NCBI GenBank assembly: GCA_016210495.1
Contig: JACQUC010000049.1
Coordinates: 1-64,000 of the forward strand
Origin: Chloroflexota bacterium
Lineage (GTDB): Bacteria; Chloroflexota; FW602-bin22; JACPRP01
DNA length: 64,000 nt
Direction: 5' to 3'
Shown: piece by piece, positions 36,040 to 47,352 of the stretch
Numbering within the stretch: position 1 is the first letter of the stretch
How the letters are laid out: every line of letters begins with the position of its first letter
Position numbers and translations under genes: made by a program
The notes under the pieces: generated by a model
Told to the model about the DNA's origin: nothing
What the model saw: the letters and a program-made list of their open reading frames with translations, nothing else
Databases searched by the model: none

Positions 36040-37284
36040 GTGCCCAATACACAACTTGGAATCTGCGATAGTTTGTGGTCATTTGTCCCGCACCGACTTC
36101 TGGTTCAAGTTTATGGCGCTTCGCTTGTTTTGCCTGGACTGTACAGGCATCAGCCCTGCGAGCAAAACGCCCTGTCACAAGTTGCAAGGCATCGTTCGAC
36201 ACTGAGGGTCCTGGTAGCAGTTCTCCTGGCTTTCCTGCCGGCGTCCATACTACGGACAGTTGATATTCCTAGTACCAGCGCCCGCTTCACCCGCACGCAG
36301 AGCGTCGCAGCAAACACGGTCAGCACTGCCACAATGAACCCACCGACAGGTTTGAGCGCCACGGGCGGTGGCTATATCACCCTCAACTGGACGGCGACGC
36401 TAGATACCTACGCTACCGGGCACCGCTTGCTCCGCGGGTCCTCGACAGGCGGGCCATACTCCCAGATCGCCGAGGTCACTCCACGCACCACGGTAACCTA
36501 CAACGACAACCCCACGGCGGGTAGCTACTATTACGTCGCTCGGGCATTTTACGCCAACTGGGAGAGCCTGAATACCAGCGAGGTTTCGGCTACGGTGACC
36601 ATCCCGGGCGTCGCTTTCGGAGCCGCTTCCTCCGCCAACACCGGCGACGTCGCTCTAGCCAGTCTCGGTTTCAACCACACGACATCCGGTAGCAACCGTC
36701 TTCTGATAGTCGGGATATCCATTCGCAATGATAGTGCGCAAAACGTCCGTGACGTCACCTACGCGGGAATCAACCTCAACCGAGTGGGGGCGGTGAATTT
36801 CGGGACCAATGAAAGGGTCGAGTTGTGGAAGCTGGTAGCCCCTGCCATTGGCCAGAACGCCGTCGCCATTACATTGTCGGCACCGGCGAGATTCGTCGCG
36901 GGGGCGGCCTCGTTTTCAGGAGTGAACCAGACGACGCCCCTGGGGACGTTTTTCTCCGCAAATGGGAACGGGCCGACGGCCTCGGTCACTGTAACGGGCG
37001 TCAACCAGGGCGAGCTAGTGATCGACACGATGGGCAACAGGTATCTCGACACGACGGCTACGCTGCCGTGTCCGGTGCAATCGCAGCAGACCCAACGATG
37101 GGCTGGTAGGACGACAAGCGCCACTGCCGATAGCAACACGCCTAGTCTCGGCAGTACCAGCCCTGGCCCCGTCGGCGGAGGCTCGGTTGTGGTGTCCTGG
37201 AACATCGAGCCAGGCGCAGGATGCAGCGTCGGCACCATCAGCCGTGCGTGGGCTCAGGGGGCGGTGGCGATCAAGCCACAATAA
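36040..37284 (+). CDS. Secreted fibronectin type III-like protein, second SipW client
   Basis: This 414-residue protein begins with about 45 residues of cytoplasmic-looking sequence, then a hydrophobic segment and [19 protein letters not shown]. This parallels the post-signal pattern of the TasA-like protein upstream. A fibronectin type III-like domain follows ([17 protein letters not shown] to TSEVSATVT, about residues 100-190). The C-terminal about 220 residues form another beta-rich domain ([15 protein letters not shown] onwards). The GTG at 36040 has AAGGAGGAG upstream. The unusual N-terminal extension may mean a later start. Confidence 0.75.
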   Translation: MPNTQLGICDSLWSFVPHRLLVQVYGASLVLPGLYRHQPCEQNALSQVARHRSTLRVLVAVLLAFLPASILRTVDIPSTSARFTRTQSVAANTVSTATMNPPTGLSATGGGYITLNWTATLDTYATGHRLLRGSSTGGPYSQIAEVTPRTTVTYNDNPTAGSYYYVARAFYANWESLNTSEVSATVTIPGVAFGAASSANTGDVALASLGFNHTTSGSNRLLIVGISIRNDSAQNVRDVTYAGINLNRVGAVNFGTNERVELWKLVAPAIGQNAVAITLSAPARFVAGAASFSGVNQTTPLGTFFSANGNGPTASVTVTGVNQGELVIDTMGNRYLDTTATLPCPVQSQQTQRWAGRTTSATADSNTPSLGSTSPGPVGGGSVVVSWNIEPGAGCSVGTISRAWAQGAVAIKPQ

Positions 37285-37363
37285 AGGCCGAGATCCTCAC
37301 CTCTTTGTGCCGATATGTCATCTTTGCAACGGCTTCTCCTGAGCGCGTTGCAGTCGTTGATTC

Positions 37364-37372
37364 TGATATAAT
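37364..37372 (+). promoter_or_regulatory. Extended -10 promoter upstream of uvrB
   Basis: TGATATAAT matches an extended -10 element. No good -35 lies at the right distance (TTGCAG is only 13 bases upstream). The uvrB start is about 50 bases downstream. No SOS box was recognised. Confidence 0.5.
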
Positions 37373-37424
37373 ACTCACCGGAGGGCCGGAGTGGAGTTTG
37401 AATGGGACTGATAGACGAGGGTTG

Positions 37425-39401
37425 ATGGGGTTGCCTGCCTTCAAGATCGTGTCGGATTTCCGCCCCACGGGAGATCAGCCGGAGGCCATCGAGAAACTGG
37501 TCGACGGCTTGAGCCGTGGGGATAGATACCAAACGCTGCTCGGCGTCACCGGCTCCGGCAAGACGTTTACGATGGCCAATGTCATCGAGCGCGTCCACCG
37601 CCCGACGCTGGTGCTGGCGCACAACAAGACGCTGGCAGCCCAGCTCTACGCCGAATTCAAGGAGTGCTTCCCCTACAACGCCGTCGAGTACTTCGTAAGC
37701 TACTATGACTATTACCAGCCCGAGGCCTACATTCCGAGAACAGACACGTACATCGAGAAGGACGCGATGATCAACGACGAGATCGATCGTCTCCGCCACG
37801 CCGCGACGCAGGCGCTTTTCACGCGGCGCGACGTGATCATCGTAGCCTCAGTCTCCTGCATCTATAGTCTGGGCGAACCGGAGGAGTACAACCAGGTGGT
37901 CGTCAGCCTTCGCAAGGGCGAGACGCGCAATCGGGACAAGGTGCTGCGCTTCCTGACCGATATACACTACGAGCGGAACGACGTGAACTTCGTGCGGGGC
38001 AAGTTCCGCGTGCGCGGTGATACGTTGGAGATTCACCCGTCTTACGAAGAGCTGGCTATTCGTGTGGAGTTCTTTGGCGACGAGGTCGAGCGCATCGTGG
38101 AGATCGACCCGTTGACGGGCGAGATTCTGATCGAGCGAGACCAGGTCGATATCTACCCGGCCAAGCATTTCGTCACCACGCGCGAGCGGCTGGTCGAGGC
38201 CATCGCGGACATCCGCGTCGAGCTGGACGAGCGCCTCGCAGAACTGGAGTCTCAGGGCAATGTTTTGGAAGCCGCGCGGCTGAAACAGCGCACGCTATTT
38301 GACATCGAGATGCTGCAGGAAACCGGCTATTGCGCCGGGGTCGAGAACTACTCGCGCCACCTGTCACGCCGTGCGCCGGGCAGCCAGCCCTGGACACTGC
38401 TGGACTACTTTCCGGACGATTTCCTGATCTTCGTCGACGAATCGCACATGTCGCTGCCGCAAGTTCGTGGCATGTACCACGGCGATCTGGCGCGCAAGAA
38501 GGTGCTGGTCGAATACGGCTTTCGACTGCCCTCGGCGCTGGACAACCGGCCGCTGCGGTTCTCGGAATTCGAGCGACACATCCGCCAGGCCGTATTCGTA
38601 TCCGCCACACCCGGTCCTTACGAGTACGAGCACAGCCAGCAGGTGGTCGAGCAGCTAATACGCCCCACTGGCCTCATCGATCCCGGCATCGAGGTGAAGC
38701 CTACCAAGGGGCAGATCGACGATCTCTTGCAGCAGATACATCAGCGCGTGACGCGCGGTGAGCGTGGTCTGGTGACCACGCTGACCAAGCGAATGGCAGA
38801 GGACCTCGCGGATTACCTCAGGGAAATGGGGATCAAGGTGCACTATCTTCACTCCGAGATCGAGACGTTGGAGCGCGTCGCGATTCTGCGCGACTTGCGG
38901 CTCGGCGTTTACGATGTGGTGGTTGGCATCAATCTCTTGCGCGAGGGATTGGACCTGCCGGAGGTCTCGCTGGTGGCAATCCTGGATGCAGACAAGGAGG
39001 GCTTTCTGCGATCGGAGGGCTCGCTTATCCAGACGATCGGCCGCGCGGCGCGTCACGTCGACGGCCAGGTGATTATGTACGCAGATACCGTGACGGACTC
39101 GATGAGAAAGGCCATCGAGGAGACCTACCGTCGCCGAAAGGTGCAGCTTGTGCACAACGAGACGCACGGCATCACACCCGTCGGCATCAGAAAAGCGATC
39201 AAGGACATTACCGACCGGGTCAAAATGGTGGCCGAGTCGCGGCCCACCTACGAGGTAGGCACCGGGATCAGCAAGGCCGAGATCACGCGCCTCATCAAAG
39301 ACCTGGAGAGCCAGATGAAGGCTGCAGCAAAGAACCTGGAGTTCGAGACGGCGGCCCTTATCCGAGACCAAATCATCGAGCTTAGAAGGAGCCTGGAATA
39401 G
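37425..39401 (+). CDS. uvrB: Excinuclease ABC subunit B
   Basis: This 658-residue protein is the DNA damage verification helicase of nucleotide excision repair. It shows Walker [11 protein letters not shown] near residue 42, the beta-hairpin [12 protein letters not shown] near 95, DESH, helicase motifs [16 protein letters not shown] and QTIGRAARH, and a C-terminal UVR domain ([20 protein letters not shown]). It is followed after 6 bases by uvrA. The ATG at 37425 was chosen for the family start [12 protein letters not shown]. Confidence 0.97.
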   Translation: MGLPAFKIVSDFRPTGDQPEAIEKLVDGLSRGDRYQTLLGVTGSGKTFTMANVIERVHRPTLVLAHNKTLAAQLYAEFKECFPYNAVEYFVSYYDYYQPEAYIPRTDTYIEKDAMINDEIDRLRHAATQALFTRRDVIIVASVSCIYSLGEPEEYNQVVVSLRKGETRNRDKVLRFLTDIHYERNDVNFVRGKFRVRGDTLEIHPSYEELAIRVEFFGDEVERIVEIDPLTGEILIERDQVDIYPAKHFVTTRERLVEAIADIRVELDERLAELESQGNVLEAARLKQRTLFDIEMLQETGYCAGVENYSRHLSRRAPGSQPWTLLDYFPDDFLIFVDESHMSLPQVRGMYHGDLARKKVLVEYGFRLPSALDNRPLRFSEFERHIRQAVFVSATPGPYEYEHSQQVVEQLIRPTGLIDPGIEVKPTKGQIDDLLQQIHQRVTRGERGLVTTLTKRMAEDLADYLREMGIKVHYLHSEIETLERVAILRDLRLGVYDVVVGINLLREGLDLPEVSLVAILDADKEGFLRSEGSLIQTIGRAARHVDGQVIMYADTVTDSMRKAIEETYRRRKVQLVHNETHGITPVGIRKAIKDITDRVKMVAESRPTYEVGTGISKAEITRLIKDLESQMKAAAKNLEFETAALIRDQIIELRRSLE

Positions 39402-39407
39402 GCACCC

Positions 39408-42278
39408 GTGCCTCACGATAAGATAACCGTGCGCGGCGCGCGCGAGCATAACCTCAAGAACATCGACGTGGAGATCCCCCGCGATAGCCTGGTCGTCATC
39501 ACCGGCCTCTCCGGCTCCGGCAAGTCCAGCCTGGCCTTCGACACCATCTACGCCGAGGGACAGCGCCGGTACGTGGAGTCGCTGTCGGCCTACGCGCGGC
39601 AGTTCCTGGGCCAGGTCGAGAAACCAGATGTGGACTACATCGAGGGGCTCTCGCCGGCCATATCCATCGATCAGAAGGGCGTCAGCCACAACCCGCGCTC
39701 TACCGTGGGAACGGTCACGGAGATCTACGACTACCTACGGCTTCTTTTCGCCCGAGTGGGTCACCCCCACTGCCCCAAATGCGGGCGCGAGATCAGCCAG
39801 CAAACCGTCGAGCAAATCGTCGACGCCATCCTTTCGCTTCCCGAGGGCAAGCGCATCATGCTTATGGCTCCTATGGTCAGAGACCGCAAGGGCGAGCACC
39901 AGCAGATCTTCGAGGATGCGCGGCGCGCGGGCTACGTGCGCGTGAGAGTCGACGGCGTCATTCGCGAGCTAGGCGAGGAGTTCGATCTCGACAAGAACAA
40001 AAAGCACACCATCGAGGTCGTGGTGGACCGCCTGGTGGTGCGCAAGGCGCAGGATGGTGAGCAGTCGAGCCCGGATGCCGCGCGCATCGCCGACTCGACC
40101 GAGACGGCTCTGAAGCTGGGCTCCGGCGTGATGCTGGTGTCCGTCGTCGACGGCGAAGAGCTGCTGTTCTCGGAGCACTTCGCGTGCGTCCACTGTGGCA
40201 TAAGCTTCGGAGAGATCGAGCCGCGGTCATTCTCATTCAACAGTCCTCACGGCGCGTGTCCGGCATGCACCGGCATTGGCACCAAGTTAGAAGTGGACCC
40301 CGAGCTCGTGATTCCCAACAAGAGCCTGACGTTGCGCGAGGGCGCCGTGCTGCCGTGGAGCCGATCTGGCTCGACCAGCCCGTACTTTCAACAGGTCATA
40401 GAGTCGGTGGCCGGCCACTACGGCTTCTCGATGACAGAGCCTGTGAAAGATCTGAATCCCGAGCATCTGAACATCTTGCTCTACGGATCAAAAAGCGAGT
40501 ACATCACCCTGCGACACCGCGACAAGTACGGCAGAATGCGGGAACACCGGACCAGGTTCGAGGGCATCGTCAACAACCTGCAACAGCGCTACAAGGAGAC
40601 CGACTCTGAGTTCGTTCGTGCGGAGATCGAGCGGTTTATGTCCCATCGGCCCTGCCCTGCCTGCAAAGGCTCCAGGCTCAAGCCAGAAAGCCTCTCTGTG
40701 ACTGTTGGCGACAAGTCAATAGTCGACGTCACGCGCATGGCCGTCGCCGACGCGGTGCGCTGGTTCGACGACATCGGGGCGAAGCTGACGGAGCGGGAAA
40801 GGGTCATCGCCCGCCAGATACTGAAGGAGATTCGCGCTCGTCTCCGGTTCCTGGTGGACGTTGGACTCGATTACCTGGCCCTGGACCGGTCCTCGGGCAC
40901 TCTGTCGGGCGGCGAGTCGCAGCGCATTCGGCTCGCGACGCAGATCGGCAGCGGGCTGATGGGCGTTCTGTATATCCTCGATGAGCCGAGCATCGGACTT
41001 CACCAGCGTGACAACCGGCGTCTCATCGACACTCTGGAGCGACTGCGCGACATCGGCAACACTTTGCTGGTTGTGGAGCACGACGAGGAGACGATCCGCT
41101 CGGCTGATTTCGTCGTTGATATGGGGCCGGGCGCCGGCGAACATGGCGGCGAGGTAGTGGTCGCAGGGCCATTGACTACCATAATCGACTGCCCGCATTC
41201 TGTTACTGGCCAGTACCTGCGGGGCGAAAGAAGGATAGAGGTCCCAAACGGGCGGCGAGACGGCAACGGCAAGTGTGTGGTCGTCAAGGGAGCTCGCGAG
41301 AACAATCTGAAGAGCATCGACGTTCGTGTTCCCCTGGGCCAGTTCGTGTGCGTCACCGGGGTATCGGGCTCTGGCAAAAGCACGCTGGTGAGTGACATTC
41401 TCTATCGGCGGCTATCGCAGGTGCTTTACCATTCGCGGGAGCGCCCCGGCGCCCACGACGCCATTCTAGGTCTCGATCAACTTGACAAAGTCATCGACAT
41501 CGATCAGTCGCCTATTGGCCGGACGCCGCGCTCCAACCCGGCCACTTATACGGGGCTCTTCACGCCTATCCGAGAGCTGTTCGCGGCCGTTCCTGAGGCG
41601 CGGGTGCGAGGTTACCAGCCGGGCAGGTTCTCGTTCAACGTGAAGGGTGGCCGTTGCGAAGCCTGCCAGGGGCAGGGGATCATCCAGATCGAGATGCAGT
41701 TCCTGCCAGACGTCTACGTGCCGTGCGAGGTGTGCAAGGGGAAACGCTACAATCGTGAGGCGCTGGAGATTCGGTCCAAGGGCAGAACCATCGCGGACGT
41801 GCTGGACATGACCGCGGAAGAGGCGCTCCCGTTCTTCGAGAACATTCCGACCGTGCGAGCCAAGCTGGAAACGCTGGACGACGTGGGCCTGGGCTACGTC
41901 AAGCTCGGGCAGCCCGCGACGACGCTTTCGGGTGGTGAGGCGCAGCGGGTGAAGCTCTCGACCGAGCTTTCGCGCCGAGCCACCGGCAAAACCCTTTATA
42001 TTCTCGACGAGCCTACCACCGGCCTGCACTTCGCCGACGTCGCGCGACTGCTGCAAGTGCTGCACCGGCTCGTGGACGCCGGCAACAGCGTGCTGGTGAT
42101 CGAGCATCACCTGGATGTGATCAAGACCGCGGACTGGATTATCGACCTGGGTCCCGAGGGTGGCGACGCGGGCGGTTGGGTCGTCGCGGAGGGCACTCCG
42201 GAGGAACTTGTCGACATGCCCCATTCGCACACAGGCAGGTTCTTGCGAAGAGTCCTGCCGGCGGTGAAGACGGCGTAG
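39408..42278 (+). CDS. uvrA: Excinuclease ABC subunit A
   Basis: This 956-residue protein is the damage sensor of nucleotide excision repair. It contains two ABC ATPase modules: Walker [10 protein letters not shown] near residue 32 and GVSGSGKST near 650, with signatures LSGGESQRI and LSGGEAQRV. Zinc modules appear as [13 protein letters not shown] and CEACQGQG to CEVCKGKRY. The length is normal for UvrA. The GTG start follows the uvrB stop, forming a uvrBA operon. Confidence 0.97.
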   Translation: MPHDKITVRGAREHNLKNIDVEIPRDSLVVITGLSGSGKSSLAFDTIYAEGQRRYVESLSAYARQFLGQVEKPDVDYIEGLSPAISIDQKGVSHNPRSTVGTVTEIYDYLRLLFARVGHPHCPKCGREISQQTVEQIVDAILSLPEGKRIMLMAPMVRDRKGEHQQIFEDARRAGYVRVRVDGVIRELGEEFDLDKNKKHTIEVVVDRLVVRKAQDGEQSSPDAARIADSTETALKLGSGVMLVSVVDGEELLFSEHFACVHCGISFGEIEPRSFSFNSPHGACPACTGIGTKLEVDPELVIPNKSLTLREGAVLPWSRSGSTSPYFQQVIESVAGHYGFSMTEPVKDLNPEHLNILLYGSKSEYITLRHRDKYGRMREHRTRFEGIVNNLQQRYKETDSEFVRAEIERFMSHRPCPACKGSRLKPESLSVTVGDKSIVDVTRMAVADAVRWFDDIGAKLTERERVIARQILKEIRARLRFLVDVGLDYLALDRSSGTLSGGESQRIRLATQIGSGLMGVLYILDEPSIGLHQRDNRRLIDTLERLRDIGNTLLVVEHDEETIRSADFVVDMGPGAGEHGGEVVVAGPLTTIIDCPHSVTGQYLRGERRIEVPNGRRDGNGKCVVVKGARENNLKSIDVRVPLGQFVCVTGVSGSGKSTLVSDILYRRLSQVLYHSRERPGAHDAILGLDQLDKVIDIDQSPIGRTPRSNPATYTGLFTPIRELFAAVPEARVRGYQPGRFSFNVKGGRCEACQGQGIIQIEMQFLPDVYVPCEVCKGKRYNREALEIRSKGRTIADVLDMTAEEALPFFENIPTVRAKLETLDDVGLGYVKLGQPATTLSGGEAQRVKLSTELSRRATGKTLYILDEPTTGLHFADVARLLQVLHRLVDAGNSVLVIEHHLDVIKTADWIIDLGPEGGDAGGWVVAEGTPEELVDMPHSHTGRFLRRVLPAVKTA

Positions 42279-42345
42279 GCGCTGTACCCAATCCAGACAG
42301 CTTGCGCAGGGTGACGTGCTTGGCAGACTTGGGAGTCCTTCGGCG

Positions 42346-42361
42346 CCCCGATAGATCGGGG
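42346..42361. terminator. Hairpin between convergent uvrA and histidine kinase genes
   Basis: CCCCGA and TCGGGG form a 6-bp stem around TAGA. It sits in the 164-base gap between two convergent genes and may end transcription from either side, but no T-run follows. Confidence 0.35.
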
Positions 42362-42442
42362 TCGCCGTCAACCCGGTTGGCAGGCATCATTGCTGGAGCG
42401 TTGCAACGGCACTAGGCCAGGCACAGCCTGTAGCCGCAACCT

Positions 42443-44191
42443 TCATGGTTCGCGAATCCTCTGGCCCGACAGTGGCAGCGCGAAATAGAACGTGCTGCCC
42501 TTACTCTCCTCGCTCTCGAACCATATCCGACCGCTATGACGCTCCACGATCTGCTTGGCAATGTACAGGCCCAGGCCGAGCCCTCCATAGCCCGCTATGG
42601 CGGGATAAATCTGATAAAAAGGCTCGAAGAGACGCGGTTGCAGGCCGCGGGGAATTCCCAGCCCGTAATCTCTGACGGACACGACCGCTTCTTCGTTTCG
42701 CCACACTCTGGTCTCTACGTTGCCGCCGGCGGGGCTGTAGCGGACGGCGTTGTCGATCAGGTTGGTCAGGACGACGGCAACACGCTCGCGGTCGGCCTCT
42801 ACGATAACCGGAGGCTGCGCCGTCACGAGCAGCCTGTGTTTCTCCGTCAGCCGCTGGATCCTGTCGGACACTTCCTCGGCTAGCGCCACCAGGTCGAACC
42901 TCTGTTTCCGGAACTCCAGTCGTCCGGCCTGGATCTGCGAGACGTCCAGCATATCCTGGACCAGTTCGGCCATTCTGTCGACCTGTCGCACGATCGTCTC
43001 TAGGGCCTTGCGCTTGCCTTCGTCGTCCTCCCTCGTCATAAGCCACTGGGAGTATCCCTTGACGATAGTGAGGGGTGTCCGAAGCTCGTGGGAGGCGACC
43101 GTCAAAAATTCCTCCCGAAGGCGCAGTGCCTTCTGGACCTCATCGGCCATATAGTTGAAGGCGTCCCCAAGCCGCTCTAGCTCATCGCCGGTTCGAATGC
43201 TGACACGCTGGCTCATGTCGCCCTTGCCCAGGGCCATGGCGTGAGCGGCGAGCCGCCGGACTGGCCTCGCCAGATATGCCGAGACGACGAGCGCTACCAG
43301 CAGGGTCAAAATGACGACCACGGCGTAACCGGCCAGCTTTACCAGCATATCCCGCTGGAGCGGCGCGAAGGCCACATCCCTCGGGACAGAGACCCCCACC
43401 ACCCAGTGATATCTCGGCGTGTGCGTGGTGACCACCAGTCTTTCGCCGCCAAATGCGCCCTCTGTGCTGGCGGAGCGGAACGGCTCTTGCCTGATAGCCG
43501 ACTGGATCGGGGGATAGCTTGAAAGGTCTCGTTCCTCCCAAGAGAGCTCGGGCCTACGCGTATGGAAGGCCAGTCTGCCGGTGGGATCAGCTAGGAAGAT
43601 AGCCTGGCCCGGATCGAGGCCGACGCTTGCCAGGCGCTCTGGTAGGCCGGAGGTATCCTGTGCAACGATTACAACCCCGACGGGTCCGCCGCCTTCGCCG
43701 CGAACGGGCACCGCCGCCACTGTAATGTGCCTCCCCGTTGCCCGGGAAACGAGCACGCCGGATATGAACGGGCCGTTGGTGGCCATCACCCTCTGAAAGT
43801 ACTCGCGGTCGGCTCCCGAGGGCCGAACCCCGGGGAATGTCACAAAAGAGCCCACGCTCTCACCTTTGGCGTCCAAGACGGCGATATCGTCGTATTTCGC
43901 ATACAATGGAGCAAGTCGCTTCAGATACGGATCCACGCGATTGAGGTCAAGCGTGCTGACGATCGGGTTGACGGCAAATGCCCAGGCGACGTCGATTTGC
44001 GCGTCGAACGTGTCGTCCACAAGCGCGGCGACGGCCTGTGCGGTCTGCATCTGGCTGTCGAGGATCGTGTCGGTTCGGAGCGCGAAGTCCGTTTCGAAGT
44101 CATAAATGAGCGTGGCCAACAGAGGTAGAATCACCAGCGCCGCGGCCAGAAGTAGCTTCACACGCAAACTTAGCTTGGGCAACTCTATCAC
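42443..44191 (-). CDS. Membrane sensor histidine kinase (dCache-HAMP-HisKA-HATPase)
   Basis: This 582-residue kinase has a first membrane segment at 10-30, an extracytoplasmic dCache-like sensor of about 250 residues, a second membrane segment near 290 and a HAMP linker. The H-box is SHELRTPLTIVKGYSQWL (His near 368). The ATPase domain shows LTNLIDNAVRYSPAGG, VRDYGLGIPRG and GGLGLGLYIAKQ. No response regulator gene is in the window. It is read in the same direction as the transporter genes upstream but has its own promoter. The dCache domain usually binds small metabolites. Confidence 0.9.
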   Translation of the reverse strand: MIELPKLSLRVKLLLAAALVILPLLATLIYDFETDFALRTDTILDSQMQTAQAVAALVDDTFDAQIDVAWAFAVNPIVSTLDLNRVDPYLKRLAPLYAKYDDIAVLDAKGESVGSFVTFPGVRPSGADREYFQRVMATNGPFISGVLVSRATGRHITVAAVPVRGEGGGPVGVVIVAQDTSGLPERLASVGLDPGQAIFLADPTGRLAFHTRRPELSWEERDLSSYPPIQSAIRQEPFRSASTEGAFGGERLVVTTHTPRYHWVVGVSVPRDVAFAPLQRDMLVKLAGYAVVVILTLLVALVVSAYLARPVRRLAAHAMALGKGDMSQRVSIRTGDELERLGDAFNYMADEVQKALRLREEFLTVASHELRTPLTIVKGYSQWLMTREDDEGKRKALETIVRQVDRMAELVQDMLDVSQIQAGRLEFRKQRFDLVALAEEVSDRIQRLTEKHRLLVTAQPPVIVEADRERVAVVLTNLIDNAVRYSPAGGNVETRVWRNEEAVVSVRDYGLGIPRGLQPRLFEPFYQIYPAIAGYGGLGLGLYIAKQIVERHSGRIWFESEESKGSTFYFALPLSGQRIREP

Positions 44192-44350
44192 TCGCCAGTC
44201 CAGCGGTTAGCCGCCAACGGCCAGCTTTCAGTCTTCCATCGCGTGAGACCCGTCACAACCCCAGGCCAGACGCTACCTGTCCTCCAGCCCACGCCACCGT
44301 GCACCAGAATCTCACCGCCGATTACAGGCCGCCCTACTCTTTCCCCACAA

Positions 44351-44356
44351 ATTATA
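44351..44356 (-). promoter_or_regulatory. -10 element upstream of the histidine kinase
   Basis: The minus strand reads TATAAT at 44356-44351, about 160 bases before the kinase start. The matching -35 region (TGGCGG at 17 bases) is weak. Confidence 0.35.
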
Positions 44357-44405
44357 CCAAGGTCAGCGGCCCGCCGCCAGAGCAAAGAAAGTCAGCATGC
44401 GAGGC

Positions 44406-44431
44406 GGGGGCGGTTCGCGAACCGTCCCTAC
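44406..44431. repeat. GTAGGGGCG-type hairpin repeat variant
   Basis: GGGGGCGGTTCG pairs with CGAACCGTCCC, ending CTAC. It lies between the kinase and permease genes; the rest of that 278-base gap holds only the -10 element above. Confidence 0.7.
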
Positions 44432-44469
44432 CAGTTCAGCGTCGGACAAATCGCGGGCATTCCCTGATG

Positions 44470-46128
44470 CTAATCCGTCCTCGCTCTTAGGCCATAGCGG
44501 CGGGTTAGCCAGTGATAGCTGAGGGCGAAGGGCACCAGCACGAGCGTGTTGATCAGAAGCAGGGCGTGCACCGCGTTGCCCGCCGATTCTCCCCACATCT
44601 GGAAGATCATAACTGGCACCACCACAGTGGAGGGCGTGTATACGACGATGGCCATCGATACCACGCGGAAAACGAGCATAAAGATGTATATCGCCGCGCC
44701 CAGGGCAGCGGGCAAAAGCAGCGGGATGAGTATCCCCCGGAACGCCGCCCACCAGGTGGCGCCAGACATATAGGCCGATTCCTCCAGCTCCTTGTGGATC
44801 TGGCCAAGAGCAGGGGACATAAACCTCATGGCTATGGGCAGGAAACTGGTGGCATAGCCGATCAAGATGATCCACAAGGTCCCGTAAACCGGGATGGGCA
44901 GCGTGAGGTAGATCCATACCAGCCCGACCCCCATAATGACGCCGGGAATGGTCATAGGAAGGAATGCCAACAAATCCAGCAGCCATCTGCCACGCATTTT
45001 GGTGCGGAGGACGATCCAGGCCACTATGGAGGCCAGCGAAACGCACACCGCGGCGGTGCCGGCTGCCACCGCAAACGAGTTCTGGAAGGCCGAAAACACT
45101 TTTGGTGAGCTGATAACAGTTTGGAAGTTCTTCGTCGTGAGCTGAGCCAAAGCCTCGCCCGACGGCCTCATGGAATACGGCAACAATGCGTTCCACACCA
45201 GGGTTACGAGCGGCAGCAAGCCGAGGATAACGATAAACAGTATCAAATACGAGTCGGCCAGGAACTGGTAGCGGCCCAGTTTGATCGTATCGCCCTTAAA
45301 TCCCTTGCCGGTGACGCTGGCAAACCTGTAGGTTTGGCTGGTGATCCGGGAGTAATAATAGATGCCAACAAATGACGCCGCCATTAGCGCCAGCGAATAG
45401 GCACTGGCTACGCCATAGCTCCTCTCAACGGTAACGATAGTAAATATTTTGGAAACCATGAGGTCGATTCCCTGGGGTACGCCTATCAAGACAGGCGTCT
45501 CGAAGGACTCCAGGCTGCGGACAATCCGGAAGATCATAACGGAAAGTACTGCCGGTAGCATTATGGGCAAGGTCACCCTCCGGAGCGTCGTCCATACACT
45601 GGCGCCGCTCATGGTCGAGGCCTCCTCCAGCGACCGGTCCATCGAGCTCAGCACGGCGGCCATCAAAAGATAGGCGAAAGGCGCGCCGATAAGGGCTTCA
45701 ACCCAGATCATCCCCGGCAGCGAATAGATACTCAGCGGTCCCACCGGAAGCTGGAAGAGCGACGCGAGCCACGAATTGATCAGGCCCGACTTGGGCGCCA
45801 GGAGCGAGATCCAGACCACGCAAGTAAAGAGGCTGGGCATCGTCAAAGAAATGAGATTCAACGCCGACACCAGGCTCTTCAGCCGAGTTGCCGTCCGTTC
45901 CGTGATCCACGCTGCCGTGCCGCCCAGCAACAGCGCCAAGAAAGCGCCACTGAGGGCAAAGATGAAGGTGCGCCCCACAAGGGGCAACAGGGTGGCATCC
46001 CCAAAAACCCTGGTAACGTTGGCCAACGTAAGATCGAAACTGCCGATATCCTGCACAAAGGCGCCATAGACCAGGAACAATATCGGCAGTACTGTGAGGT
46101 AGACCAGGATTACGATGGGGAATTGCAT
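44470..46128 (-). CDS. ABC transporter permease with two fused modules (iron/thiamine/putrescine class)
   Basis: This 552-residue membrane protein contains two copies of the binding-protein-dependent permease domain. Each has the coupling-loop EAA motif: EEASTMSGASVWTTLRRVTLP near residue 185 and ELEESAYMSGATWWAAFRGIL near 450. About twelve membrane segments are expected. The fused form is typical of FbpB/ThiP-like importers. It starts 5 bases after the solute-binding gene, with almost no residues before the first membrane segment. No ABC ATPase gene is next to it. Confidence 0.9.
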   Translation of the reverse strand: MQFPIVILVYLTVLPILFLVYGAFVQDIGSFDLTLANVTRVFGDATLLPLVGRTFIFALSGAFLALLLGGTAAWITERTATRLKSLVSALNLISLTMPSLFTCVVWISLLAPKSGLINSWLASLFQLPVGPLSIYSLPGMIWVEALIGAPFAYLLMAAVLSSMDRSLEEASTMSGASVWTTLRRVTLPIMLPAVLSVMIFRIVRSLESFETPVLIGVPQGIDLMVSKIFTIVTVERSYGVASAYSLALMAASFVGIYYYSRITSQTYRFASVTGKGFKGDTIKLGRYQFLADSYLILFIVILGLLPLVTLVWNALLPYSMRPSGEALAQLTTKNFQTVISSPKVFSAFQNSFAVAAGTAAVCVSLASIVAWIVLRTKMRGRWLLDLLAFLPMTIPGVIMGVGLVWIYLTLPIPVYGTLWIILIGYATSFLPIAMRFMSPALGQIHKELEESAYMSGATWWAAFRGILIPLLLPAALGAAIYIFMLVFRVVSMAIVVYTPSTVVVPVMIFQMWGESAGNAVHALLLINTLVLVPFALSYHWLTRRYGLRARTD

Positions 46129-46133
46129 ACGGC

Positions 46134-47300
46134 CTATTTCTTCATGACGAGTTTTTCATACAGCTCCATCCATCCCCGCAGCTTAGGGGTGTCGGAAGTG
46201 GACTGGATGTGCAGCCTGGACGGCGGAGGCAATTTGACCCCCGCTTTCACGCCCTTATCCAGCTCGTCCTGCGCGATTGAGCCCGAGACATCGGCGACCA
46301 TCTGTTGACCCTCGGGGCTCAGCACGAAATCGAGAAAAAGCATAGCCGCGTGTGGGCGCTGAGCGAGCTTAAAGATGCCAACGGAATCGGGGCTCAGTGT
46401 CGTGGGGTCAAGGGCCACCCAACCGACAGGGTCACCGTTCTTGACGCTGAAGAGCGCCCTGTTGATGCTCTGCATATTCAGGTCATACTCGCCCGCAAGC
46501 AGGCTGTTTCTGCCTTGGTCCGGCTGGCCGAAGAAATAGGGCTTCTGATCAGCCAGCTTCGTGAGGAGGTCCCTGGCGGGTTGTTCTCCGAGCTTGTCGA
46601 GTAAGGCACCTACCCACCTGCCGGGGAAACTATTGGGTGGGGCGAACAAGCCGACATTCTGCTTCCATCGGGGGAGCAGCAGGTCTTCTACCCTCTGCGG
46701 CACATCGGCTGCCGTGACCCGCTGCGTGCTGTAAGTGAAGACGATACCGGTCATATCCAGATTGGCGGTATTGGGCGAGGTCTGGAACTTGCCGTAAGGG
46801 GTATTGAACTTGATCGTCACATCTTTGAGGTCGTTCTGCACGAAAACATTCGACTTGATCACATCACCACTCAAGCGTCCGGCCTTGGCTTCGGCCAGCG
46901 CCCGCTGTGTCAAATCCTCGGCGCGCGTCATGAACACTTCCATTTTTACGAAAGGGTATCTTTCCATAAACTTGCCCGCGATGGGCTCGAAGCCTGTGGA
47001 GGTGGTGTACACGGTCACCGTACCCTCTCGGCGGGCACCCTCCTCCAGTATCCGCTGCCGCTCCGGCCCGAGAGGCAGAGCCGCCACCTCGACGGCGGTA
47101 AGCGGCTTCGTCGGCTGTGCGGGCGCCTGGGCGGCAGGGGACGCCTTCGCAGCGGGAGCCGCCTGGGTGGGTGCGGCGGCAGGCTTGGCCGCCGCGGGCT
47201 GGGTAGGGGCGCTTTGCGGCGCCGGGGTGCCGCCGCCGGCACAGGCCATAAGGATGAAGCTGACGAGGACCACGCCAACCGTGCAAAGCATCCGTTTCAT
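46134..47300 (-). CDS. ABC transporter solute-binding lipoprotein
   Basis: This 388-residue lipoprotein has a signal peptide with lipobox LMAC (Cys20), an Ala/Pro-rich linker to about residue 65, and a type 2 periplasmic binding fold (VTVYTTSTGFEPIAGKFMERYPFVKMEVF). It resembles the Fe(III)/spermidine/2-aminoethylphosphonate class of receptors (FbpA-like). The ATG at 47300 (MKRMLC) is preferred, with AAGGAG 7 bases upstream. It feeds the permease directly downstream. Position after the GrdB/GrdE-like genes suggests that its ligand may be their substrate, which is inference only. Confidence 0.88.
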   Translation of the reverse strand: MKRMLCTVGVVLVSFILMACAGGGTPAPQSAPTQPAAAKPAAAPTQAAPAAKASPAAQAPAQPTKPLTAVEVAALPLGPERQRILEEGARREGTVTVYTTSTGFEPIAGKFMERYPFVKMEVFMTRAEDLTQRALAEAKAGRLSGDVIKSNVFVQNDLKDVTIKFNTPYGKFQTSPNTANLDMTGIVFTYSTQRVTAADVPQRVEDLLLPRWKQNVGLFAPPNSFPGRWVGALLDKLGEQPARDLLTKLADQKPYFFGQPDQGRNSLLAGEYDLNMQSINRALFSVKNGDPVGWVALDPTTLSPDSVGIFKLAQRPHAAMLFLDFVLSPEGQQMVADVSGSIAQDELDKGVKAGVKLPPPSRLHIQSTSDTPKLRGWMELYEKLVMKK

Positions 47301-47352
47301 CGACATACTCCTTATTTTTGTTACTTCTCTATGCCCCTCGGGGCGCCAGCAG

